A stretch of 64,000 nucleotides of DNA, taken from contig CM029672.1 in the NCBI GenBank assembly GCA_017311315.1, positions 8,598,463 to 8,662,462 on the forward strand, read 5' to 3'. Below the pieces are notes generated by a model. The model was not told where the DNA came from. It saw only the letters and a program-made list of their open reading frames with translations, and did not search any database. This document shows, piece by piece, positions 23,017 through 32,802 of this stretch (position 1 is the stretch's first letter; the number at the start of each line of letters is the position of its first letter). Both the position numbers and the translations under genes were made by a program. The stretch is from Dendrocalamus latiflorus. Taxonomy: Eukaryota > Streptophyta > Magnoliopsida > Poales > Poaceae.

Positions 23017-24081
23017 ATTGCAAGTTGATAACTGATTCATACAACGACATCACCGTTTACAACCACAACAGCAGGGAGTTGCACTTAAAACATGCTGAAC
23101 GCTACAAGTATGTATCAACGGCATTTGGGTGTCAGTATATATAATCCTACCTCCTCAACATGTAGGTGAGATCAAACTAGTGGCCAACCTTGGCAATTCA
23201 AAACATATCCAGGGTTGGTAACGCATCTAAATTTACAGAGACTGGCTCCTGCAGAAGAGAATTCAGATGTGGGTATGTTAGTACATGGTAACATGTAAAA
23301 GCACAGTAAATTTTTTAAGCTGTTAGTAAAATGCATGGTCAACAATACTGCAATTGGAACTCTCGATGGCTTGATGGACAAGCATTAACAGAAATTGTGC
23401 CAAACCTCTATGAACATTCCAGTTGAAAAAACAATCAGTGCAAGTGGTCATGGCTGACCATAGATGGATATGACATCAGGCACAGCCTCACAATCCAGTT
23501 CTATGTTGAAATCAAGGGAAAACTCGGGGCCACGGCGCTGTGAACAGGAAAACAGAATAAAATCACTTGGATTTGGACAGCCTACAGTCAACAATGTGCA
23601 AAATTGGCATGTCTTATGCAGTGTGCAGATGCGACTGCAACTCCATTCAAAATGCTCATTTGGAAGGCCTGGGTGTTGTTAAAGTGCATGTTTTGGTGTG
23701 GTTGCCACTCCAGGACAGGTTTTGGACAGAGGTAGCACAGGGCCAAGCCAGTACAAATTGCCGATTTTGCCAGGGCACTGGTAGGCACAAACAGAGTGCA
23801 AATCTTTAATGGACAGGGACTGACAAAACAGATAAAAGGCTGTTCTCAGGCTACTTCTACAAGATGTAAGATTAGATGATAGGGTACCTCACAACCTTGT
23901 GCAGTGACCACAAACTACTGTCCCTAACATATATGTAAATTACTTCTTTCTCTATCAATGGAAACTAGCGGCTGTCCTGCTTGTACATTGTACTTTAAAA
24001 AGTGGAAATGATTCGGCAACCTAAAAAGCACTATTATGCGTTCAGCAATGCCATCATGAAGGAAGTTAAACAAGAAGGCAA
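23017..24081. other. Intergenic / 3' flank, no supported gene
   Basis: Lies between the Copia element and the stop codon of the oxygenase-like gene, and presumably contains that gene's 3' UTR. Short frames on both strands show no domains. No terminal repeats were recognised. Confidence 0.5.
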
Positions 24082-26316
24082 TTATCGTGGTTCAGTAAAA
24101 CTTAACTCCAAGTCTTGCTGGGAGGCAGTCCATCCAGGTTCATAAGCTTCCAGAAACCCGAGCTTTGCCTTGTTTGGGAGGTCATGTGGATGGACAAATG
24201 GAACCCCTGGTGGCCATCCAATTTCAATTCTAATGTTCTCACATGGACTATCCAACGAACGTATGTGGCTTTCACATTCTTTAAGACTGCAAAATCTTAG
24301 TTTGATCCCTTTCTTGTCTGCAATATCCTGGACACGCTCCTTGAGCACCCTTTGTGCCTCCAGGCGAAGTCTTTTGGAAGGAGGGAGTGGCTTTGTTCTC
24401 ATACTTCCCTTCTTTTTCTTCGCCACAGAGCTAAATGATGCTGCACACCAAACAATTCAACTAGTCATCAATACACGTTATTCCAATAGTGATAAAGTTT
24501 TTATCAAACCCGAGTTTTGTAATCCACGACATCATGAAAATTGGATCCATCGCATCCAACATTTAGCATAGTATTTGTTTTTTTAATGGAAAATGGAAAC
24601 AAGGATGTTTTTCCTCTGGTTATAGAAAAACATTTAGCATAGTACTCCATTAGGATGGTCCAGAGGAACTATCAACTTCATCATTATTTCAAAACAGGTT
24701 TTATTATACCATTGACGCCTTGGAATTCCTAAAGTCCCGTAATGTTAATCAATAACATTGCAGAGTGAAACCAAAGAAATTGTAGATAATAACTTTCATG
24801 ATAAGCAGCCTATAAAGAACACAGTTATTATTTGTTGTTGCCCTTTTTTGGGGAACTAGCGTGTTGTCACCCCTGCGTGGGTGGGGATCGAACCCAAGAC
24901 CTCACACTTGTGCACCTCCCCACTTCACCACCCGGAACTCATATTTGATGAATTACACTTTTGTGGGATCACATCTTATTATGTATCATATAGATTAGGA
25001 AAACACATTACCGACAAGATGTAACAGACACATTAATGACAAGATGTAACAGACCTAGCAAGTGTTGGTTCTAAAGAAAAATTAATAATGGCCACATGTG
25101 AGGCAGGAGGATCAATTGGTGCCACATAGAAGTTTCTTCTGAACAATTATGCATTATCATGCATCCTAAGTTAGTGAGGCTAGCCTGGAGGAAATAGCAA
25201 TGTTATAGAGCACAGCAGCAGCTTCAAGCTTTCAAGTGTAATTCACATAGTAAATACTGGGAGACACTAACCATCCTGTTCTGCAAGCGATGATGGTTCA
25301 TTGTTCTTGGGAAAAAGTTGATCTGCAGAATGATCTGTCTGCATGAAATCATTAACCGGTATTGGGACCTGAAACTGAGCATCAACACCATGGCCAGCAG
25401 CTCTCATCTCTGAACCACTCAGCCTTGCAACTGATCTAGGCATGAGTTTGAACGCCAAAGAACACCGCCCAAACATACATCCCTGCAAGTTTCCAACTTC
25501 TGTCCTGTGTACAGCTGGATTTACATAGCCAGCAGTTTCCTGATAAAGCGCAAGGCCAGGATAGACAACAACATCATTTGGACCAAGGTCCCCATCAACA
25601 AGAATCCAGCGTCCATGCAAATCTTTGACATATAGGCCTGACCTATCTGACTTAACTAGGGTAAGCAAAGTCTTATCAATCTGTTGCTCCTGCTCAGAAA
25701 ACATGAGCAATTGCCCATCATCCTGAGAAGCAATGCCATGCTGCTGTGCTCCTTCAAATGACGGCCTTGAATGGCAACATGCTGAAAGGACAGAGGACGA
25801 TACTTCCTGGCTCCTCAAGGGCATGTTGTCAAGTATCTCAGTAAATGCGCAACTTCGTAGATTCAACGAGAAGCAAATCGCATCCAAGATATCTCGAGAA
25901 ACTTTCCCAAGAACGGAGAATATGTCAGGCAGCCCCGACGGAGGGAATTCTGTCACGCCATTGGGCTCCATCACAGTAATACCAGGCCTGTAATCATACA
26001 TTTCCAGCCACATTTGGGGATCTGCATAGTAACCAGAAGTCTTGCACCACTCACGGGCGTCATCGGAGTGGACAACCTCGCTCGGATTATACCCGCGCTG
26101 ATGGAAGAACAGGCGAGCGGAGTCCAAACCGGACCTTAACAGGGCACCTTCAGCCGGAGGCAGCTGAATGATGGCCGCCGAATACTGAGCCAGCGACTGC
26201 GTCAGAGTCGATACGCATATCTTGTAGCTGTCAGAAGGGAGGCCCTCGAAGGCCGCGAGGTCGCCGAGGCGTACGCGGCCGAGAGACGCGAGAATGTTCC
26301 CTACTGCATCATCCAT
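24082..26316 (-). CDS. Uncharacterised 2-oxoglutarate/Fe(II) oxygenase-like protein
   Basis: Two exons on the minus strand, 26316-25272 and 24440-24082, joined by a GT-AG intron (24441-25271), give 467 residues. I chose MDDAVGNIL (ATG at 26314-26316) because the open frame upstream of it runs into transposon-like sequence. Residues about 250-335 resemble the catalytic half of plant isopenicillin-N-synthase-like oxygenases: QQIDKTLLTLV, GLYVKDLHGRWILV, a distal HRTE and an R-x-S motif (RCSLAFKL). The proximal metal His of HxD reads Gln (QID), so catalysis is uncertain. The second exon adds a basic KKKK segment and an unrecognised tail of about 115 residues. The start codon sits about 490 bp from a Mutator-type hairpin. 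I do not recognise a named gene. Confidence 0.8.
24840..24945 (-). repeat. tRNA-derived SINE-like fragment in intron
   Basis: On the minus strand a B-box-like GGTTCGATCCC (24884-24894) lies about 35 bp after an A-box-like GGTGGTGAAGTGG (24920-24932). It has no tRNA cloverleaf and no detected target duplication. It lies inside the intron of the oxygenase-like gene and is best read as a promoter-end SINE fragment or tRNA-related repeat. Confidence 0.4.
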
Positions 26317-26334
26317 TGGAGATGGTTCTTGAAT

Positions 26335-26395
26335 CTTGAGTTCCAGGGCCGGACTTAATGAGGGGCATGGGGGTTCAGTTGAGCCCCCAAAATCT
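26335..26395. repeat. hAT-like terminus next to the start codon
   Basis: CAGGGCCGGAC at about 26343 followed by a GGGG/CCCC hairpin (GGGGGTTC...GAGCCCCC) resembles one end of grass hAT-derived repeats. The matching second end and an 8-bp duplication were not found, so this is only a remnant. It lies 20-75 bp upstream of the chosen ATG of the oxygenase-like gene. Confidence 0.35.
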
Positions 26396-26805
26396 CTGGA
26401 AAATAAACGGCACCATCTCACCTTGGGTACCAAATCCTATGGGTCAACTACTCAGCTGAGCTCGATCTTGCATCATGAAGAAGAAGAACCTAATCGAATC
26501 ATGTATGGGTGGATCAGATTAGAAGGGCACCGCGCAGCAAACAAACCAGCAACGAACTGAACGGGGAGAAAGAAAGATAGCAATCCATCCAATCAAGCTA
26601 GGGTTCCTTACCAACGAAAGATGAAAGCAATCCAAGTCGGGATGGATCTCCGCTCCACGCCTACGGGAGAAGACTTCGGTGTGAAAGGAGGTCTGGCTCT
26701 GTGTCCCGTCACCGACAGTGAGGTCGCCGGTGATGAGGCACGCCAAATTGTCAGAAAGAAAGAAAGAAAAGAACAAAAAAAAATGAGACTGGGGAAGGAA
26801 TAATT

Positions 26806-27608
26806 TGGGGAAAATTGAGTATATAGGACTGAGTTGGATGTGATTTTGTGGAATAGGATCAAGTTCTTTGGACTTGTAAATATAGGACTGAGTTCACCAC
26901 CTCTTTGCAAATATAGGACTTTTCCCATTTTAATTTTATTTTCAATTTCCAGCCCCTTTTCTCCACGCGAAATGACTATTTTGCCCTCTTCTTCCTCCCT
27001 CGCCTGGCCGCGCCGCCGCTGGCCGCGCCGCCGCCTGGCCGCGCCGCCCCTCGCCTGGCCGCGCCGCCCCCTCGCCCGCCCCGCGCCGCCGCCGCTCCCT
27101 CGCCTGCGCCGCCCCGCGCCGCCACCACTCCCTCGCCTGCCTCGCGCCGCGCCGCCGCCCCCTCCCCAGGCGAGGGCGAGGGAGCGGCGGCGGCGCGGCG
27201 CGAGGCAGGCGAGGGAGTGGTGGCGGCGCGGGGCGGCGCAGGCGAGGGAGCGGCGGCGGCGCGGGGCGGGCGAGGGGGCGGCGCGGCCAGGCGGCGGCGC
27301 GGCCAGGCGAGGGGCGGCGCGGCCAGCGGCGGCGCGGCCAGGCGAGGGGCGGCGCGGCCAGGCGGCGGCGCGGCCAGGCGAGGGGCGGCGCGGCCAGCGG
27401 CGGCGCGGCCAGGCGAGGGAGGAAGAAGAGGGCAAAATAGTCATTTCGCGTGGAGAAAAGGGGCTGGAAATTGAAAATGAAATTAAAATGGAAAAAGTCC
27501 TATATTTGCAAAGAGGTGGTGAACTCAGTCCTATATTTACAAGTCCAAAGAACTTGGTCCTATTCCACAAAATCACATCCAACTCAGTCCTATATACTCA
27601 ATTTTCCC
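26806..27608. mobile_element. Mutator-like hairpin element (non-autonomous MULE), 803 bp
   Basis: Flanked by a perfect 9-bp duplication AATAATTTG at 26797-26805 and 27609-27617. Termini are GGGAAAATTGAGTATATAGG and its complement. The two arms, each about 350-400 bp, are near-perfect inverted repeats meeting at a loop around 27160-27187. The outer 190 bp of each arm is AT-rich and the inner part is extremely GC-rich, made of GCCGCGCC-type units. The 9-bp target site and GGGAAAA ends are Mutator features. Long open frames on both strands are by-products of the GC-rich palindrome. Confidence 0.92.
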
Positions 27609-27809
27609 AATAATTTGTGTGTGAGGACGAAGAAGAACAATGGAGATGTGGAAATTTCAGAATTGTGTTTCAAATGTGCTTTTTTCGGTGAATCGGTTGA
27701 TGGCCTGTTTTTAAAAGCGACTTTTGTCTTACAGTATCTATTATCTAATTTTTTAAATAGAGTATTTTCTCAAGACGAAGACGAAGGCTCCGCTCAAAAC
27801 AGCTTAGAC

Positions 27810-28060
27810 TTCTGACTTTTGACATATTTTCACTATTCAACTATTTCATCTTTTTTTGGTTTTCGGCTTTTTTTAGCTTTTTTGTTAGTTCTTTTTTCCC
27901 GTATTCGTTTGTACTGTCCGTGATAGGCTAACATATTTTTTCTATTTTTAATTTTTTAATTTTAATTACGCCAAATAAGTCACCATCAGCTACAATACAA
28001 TTTCAACCAGCTAGAATGCTTTTCAGCCATAAGCCACTTAAAAAAGCTATTTTGAGCACT
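27810..28060 (-). repeat. MITE-like repeat, same family as 44950-45240
   Basis: The reverse complement matches 44950-45240 over about 240 bp: GGCTTATGGCTGAAAA, a TAATTAAAATT-rich tract, AAACGAATACG and GATGAAAT follow in the same order with scattered differences. The two copies are in opposite orientation. Ends and target duplication were not resolved. Confidence 0.6.
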
Positions 28061-29226
28061 TTCGTAATCTACAAGTTAATTGTAGTATATATTAAAAGCC
28101 TAACATTTGTATCAACTAAAATTACAAACGAGTATATCTCTCCCCGTAATCACTGCCATAAGCCTCTCAATCTTCTAGGGTTTGTTTGGAACGCAAAAAC
28201 TGTATTCTGATAATTTGTTTTGAAGAACGGTCTAGCGATAGAATTTCTTTAGCTAACGTTTGTGTCTACCCCAAATTAAAAGTTAAACCATACAAAAAAA
28301 TCATATTGTACTATGAAGCAAATATTGTCCATACCATATTGTACTAGGAAGAAAAATAAGCAAATTAAGACAATATTTTAATTCCAAATTTTACTAGAAA
28401 GCAAATATTGCAAATAACTAGTGATGCAAAACTCACAACTAACAGCAGAAGGCAAATCATATTGTACTTCAAATATACACAAAAATAGAATTTTATCATA
28501 GTGATCGATTACACGAATGACTTATAGTGAGGTCTGATGAAGAATAGGAAGTAGCACAGGCTCGATGCAGTGCAAAACGTAGAACGTAGATAAAACAACG
28601 AAGTGAGCAGTCACGCAAAAGTGGGCTGCCCAGAAACCTTACTGTTGTCCTTGTGTAGGTCTTCATGGCAGCAACGGTTCGGAGGTACTACTCTCCCTCC
28701 ATGGTGCACACCGAAAAGAATAGTCGACGAGGTTCAGGTGGCGCAACACAACAACACAGGTTTACAGGAGAAAGGAAAAGAAATAGAGAAGATAGTGATT
28801 TGGGACCCTCCACCAGCTATTTTATCCACTGATAACTGATGCAATTAATCAGCCATTTTATCTACTGGTAATCGCCTAACATCAATACCCAATAAAGCAT
28901 CAAATTCAAATATTTGAATCTTATTCAAACAGTGAGATGCATAGTTCAGCAAACGTAGGGTAGACTTGGTCCGCCAAGTGACACATCATGTTATGTCATG
29001 ATCGTGAGTTGCAAGTCACGCGATTTGCCAAGCAAAAATATATGAATACACACACGAACGTGCGTGCATACGTGTTTAGCCAAAGCCCTCTCATACCATA
29101 AGTCTCAAGATTTTAACGAATGACAAGAGTACTACCTTATAAATTGATGTCCATCGTCGTGCTTTAGCAATACGATACTAAATTATATTAACTTTGAAAT
29201 TACACAAAATAAGACTCACACTCTGT
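28061..29226. other. AT-rich intergenic sequence without a supported gene
   Basis: No frame with a recognisable domain. A GGTTTGTTTGGAAC segment at about 28178 resembles a MITE end without a partner. Confidence 0.45.
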
Positions 29227-29527
29227 AGGATCGTATGCGCAATCAGAGGGGGTGAATGATTGCCTTCACTTCTCGGTACCACTCGGCGTTCGATCGCTCC
29301 TCTATCACTCGACTGCTTTGATAGCTCTAGCACTCCGACCGCTAGAACACTCGCTTCTACCACCTTTGCACGTAGTCAAAATCTCCCTTCGCTCGAAAGC
29401 TTCAGTTGCTTGAATGAGAACACATCGAAAATAACACCATGCTTGTTTTACACAAGATCAAGATGTGTTAGCACGTCACTGCCGAGGACACAAGAAAATG
29501 ATACTAAGAAAATATGTCGCTGACACT
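29227..29527 (-). other. Possible terminal fragment of a Copia-type LTR
   Basis: The plus strand begins TGTAGGATCG then GAGGGGGTGAAT. On the minus strand this is ATTCACCCCCTC...GATCCTACA, the usual end of grass Copia LTRs and also seen at 56451-56490. No partner LTR or target duplication was found. Confidence 0.35.
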
Positions 29528-30052
29528 GGGGATGGCAATCGGGCGCATGCGGGTATGGAAAGTGCTCGCCCATACCTGTACCCGCGACCCCGATTTACGC
29601 CCATGGGCATACCCGCGAAAGACGACGGGTAAAGAACTTCACCCATACTTGTCGCCCATGGGCATGCCCGTTTACCTGCGAACTGAGAGTCACCATCTAA
29701 GAGTTGAACTAATGATAGATACATATAAGCAGCAACTGTTGTTAGGAAATATAATAGCTATCAAAAAAGTTTATAACAATCAATAGCAATTAGAGATATG
29801 CAAAAGTTTATAACAATCAATAGCAATTAGAGATATGGCTATGCTTACGCCACCTATCAATCTATATCGTGGGCAAACGGGCGGGGCAGGTACGGGTGGA
29901 GCTTACCCATACTCGTGCCCGTTTACCCGACGGGTAGAGTGTTCCCCCATTTCCATACCTGTGGGTAAAGAAAATATCCCATACCCGGCTACATTAGGGC
30001 ATTTACCCACGGCCACGAGTATACAGGTAAACGGGCACAATTGCCATCTCTA
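29528..30052. mobile_element. hAT-like non-autonomous element, 525 bp
   Basis: Inverted ends GGGGATGGCAAT and ATTGCCATCTCTA, with flanks GCTGACACT and GCTGGCACT (one mismatch), fit the 8-bp hAT target duplication. The subterminal regions on both sides repeat GGGCATACCCG/CGGGTA-type motifs in inverted order. The middle (about 29760-29836) holds a two-copy tandem repeat of about 37 bp containing GTTTATAACAATCAATAGC. It encodes nothing. Confidence 0.8.
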
Positions 30053-30060
30053 GCTGGCAC

Positions 30061-31368
30061 TGACTAACTTTTCTTGGAATAGATCTGATATATTATTTTT
30101 ATATCATGTATATGACTACAAAGTGCCCTCATGGAACCCCTAAAAACCCTAACACAAAAAGCCTCTCCAAAGCCATGGATAAACCCTTAGCCTCTCTCCT
30201 TCTTTTATATGCTAGAGCCCTAAACCGTGTTCATCTCAAACACAAACATCTCAAACTATGTCCATAACAATCTAGACACGCAATCCTATCTCTTTCGAAA
30301 ATCAAGCGATCCGAAACCCTTCCGAACATGAGTTTGGAGGCGGGGAGAGGAAATTGGGGGTACGGGGAGGCCGACTGAGGGCTTTTATAGCCGGGAGAAG
30401 GTGGGTAGCCGTTGGGTGCCTTGATGGCAAGCGCGGAGGCCGAGGATGGTGTCAGCGGCGCACGGCACGACACAGGGAAGGAAGGCGGGGTCGACACGAG
30501 GGATGGGCACGCGTAAGGAGACTTAAAGTGGGGGGGGGGAGAAGGCTCAACGACCGACCGCGGATCACAGCACGAGGAGGCAACGTGGCGCGGGTGCGAC
30601 GTGGTACGGAGGAGAAGAGGAGGAGGGGCTCCGGGCGAAGTGTGGGCAGTGCTAGGCAGAGCTAGCATGGGGGTGCACAGGGGCAGGCAGCAGCGCACTA
30701 TGGAGGCGCAGGGTGGTGTAGCGAGGGTACGCACGGCACGGGCATCGGTCTAGCGCGGTGCCAGAGCCAAGGGAAGGCAAGGGCCAGGCTGGGCTGAGCC
30801 AGGACCAGGCCAGGGGCCGAAAAGGGGAGAAACGGACTGGGCTAGGCCCGAAAAAGGGTTTGGATTTGGGAAATTTTGAAACTCGAGTTGAAATTTGAAT
30901 TTGAACTCAAATTTGACTTTTGCTCAAGCCAAGTTTTATCTCTCAAAATGGGATGTTATAGATTCTACTCCCTTAAATAGAATCTCGACCTCGAGATTCG
31001 AACTACTTAGAGAACAGGTAAGGGTAGTTTAACATCAGCTGATCCTCGTGCTTCTAGGTAGCTTCTCTCTCCAAGTGGTTACTCTACTAGACTTTGCAGG
31101 GATAGAAGATCTGGTGTCTTGTTTGGTTCTTCATGACATCGAGAATCTTGATCGGACGCTCTAGGTATGTCAGGTTTTTCTGGAGCTTGATGGCCTCCAC
31201 CCATGCTTGATCTTCAGGCATTTTGAGGCACTTCTTGAGTTGCGAGATGTGGAACACGTTGTGGATGTTTGCTAGATTTGCTGTTAACTCTAATTGATAG
31301 GCTACTTCTCCATACTTGGCAGTGATTAGAAACGGGCCTATATATCTCAGTGCGAGTTTGTTTTTCAC
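30061..31368 (-). mobile_element. Ty3/Gypsy 3' end: polyprotein tail plus LTR sequence
   Basis: Minus-strand codons 31368-31087 encode a Gypsy integrase C-terminal tail with YIGPF, VAYQLELT and NVFHISQLKKC. Past it, at about 30968 going down, comes TATAACATCCCATTTTGAG, a typical Gypsy LTR start with TG changed to TA. The following GC-rich stretch contains GGCTATAAAAGCCC on the minus strand at about 30382-30395, a plausible LTR TATA box. The 5' part of the element is missing, and the LTR's far end is unresolved because of the hAT insertion next door. Confidence 0.7.
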
Positions 31369-31910
31369 TTTAAATCTTGAGATTCCTCAGGAAAGGAGAG
31401 GAAATATCAGAAAAGAAGAGAGCCACTAAACCAAACTGCACACACAGAAAGCTCATCACTTCATGAGTGACCGAGACAAGGAGACCAAGCTGCAGAGATT
31501 TCCATGAGGAAAGCAGAGTCAAAAGGGGAGGGAAGAAAGCAACCACTTTGTAAGCATGTATTAGCAAAGAAAATAGGGGAATCTTGAAACGAAATGTACG
31601 TTCTAACAGTACATTACTCCTCCAAATCGATCATACGTTGTGCTGCAAATGCAAACAAACCGAAAAAATTGCATCTTCTCCTTCCTACAGATCGATCAAA
31701 ATCCATACATACAACTCATGTAAACCCATCCGAATCTCCGATCAAGAAAGGGACGAAAGAAATCGGAGCGATGTTTCAGACATCACAGTGAGCGCGATGT
31801 GATGATCCGTCGAATCGCCATTGCTGCCACGCCATTGAGCTCAATGGCATGAAGTGATCCATCCTTGCAAGAAGACAAGAACCAGGCCATGGATCCAGGC
31901 GAGATCGGCG
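31369..31910. other. 3' flank of the EXORDIUM-like gene, no supported gene
   Basis: Lies between the Gypsy fragment and the stop codon at 31911 and probably includes the original 3' UTR. No coding signal was recognised. Confidence 0.45.
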
Positions 31911-32352
31911 TCAGTTGCTGGCGTTGGGGCCGTAGCACGCGCCGCGGACGGGGTTCCAGAGCCACTGCACCAGGAACCGCCTGCCGTTGAAGCCGTTGAC
32001 ATTGTAGGCGCTGCCGTCGGCGGCGCGGGACACGTTCCCGACGAGCCCGCCGGTGCCGCCGCCGTCGCCGTACACCCCCAAGCAGAGGTCGGCGATCTCC
32101 GTGGGCGCCGTCGGCGTTTCCCCGGCGTACCACGCGTTCACCAGCGGGTTGGTGGTCAGCTCCGCCAGCTCGTGCCCCAGCACGATCACCATCCCGTCCA
32201 CCCCGGGGTCGCCGTTCGGCGGCCGCAGCACCTGCCCCCCGCCACCGCCGCCATACTCCGGCGCGGCAAACGGGTACGCGCACTTGCCCGGGCACTGCGC
32301 GCCGCTGTTCCCGACCCACGCGTACGGCACGGTGACCCCGACCACGGACGCG

Positions 32353-32575
32353 TCGGAGCCCAATGAGCTAGAGGGGGTTCCCAGGAACCGGGTCCAAATT
32401 TTTTTTAGTTATTACTAGTAAACATTCACCCTTTGTGCACCCCCTTTGGTCTAATATGGTGTACCCCTAGCCCAACAAACACCCTAACTCGCCCTGTCCA
32501 GCCCATTCTCCCACCATCCTATGCTCCCACGCGCGGCCCGTTGCACCCTCCTCCGTTTTGCTCTAGCTCCGCCAT
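32353..32575. mobile_element. 223-bp unidentified insertion in the EXORDIUM-like exon
   Basis: Interrupts a conserved family segment (HYFTF then S-V-V-G). Both junctions carry GCG (32350-32352 and 32576-32578), which fits a 3-bp duplication. GAGCTAGAG occurs near both ends in inverted orientation (about 32364 and, as CTCTAGCTC, about 32560). The interior is AT-rich with a T8 run. It does not show GT-AG borders that would make it an intron. Confidence 0.75.
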
Positions 32576-32802
32576 GCGAAGGTGAAGTAGTGGGAGCCGC
32601 AGACGGCGCGGCAGAACTCCTGCACCTGCACGTCCGGCGAGGTGAGCACGAGGTAGACGCCGTTGTAGGGGTCGAGCGGGAGGGGGTCCGGGTACGCGAC
32701 GACGGCGGAGCGGATGACGGACTGCATGTCGATCCACTGCAGGGAGGCGCCGTGGGAGTAGGCCGCGTCGGAGTGCTCCCCCGCGACGGCGAAGGTGGCG
32801 GT

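Noticed and set aside
26834..27613. Long Arg/Ala/Pro-rich open frames on both strands (up to 324 residues)
   Set aside because: They lie inside the GC-rich palindromic Mutator hairpin, occur in mirrored form on both strands, and show no domain. They are composition artefacts.
32353..32575. Reading the 223-bp piece as an intron of the EXORDIUM-like gene
   Set aside because: No GT-AG borders in frame, and GCG is duplicated at the junctions. Family members are normally intronless.
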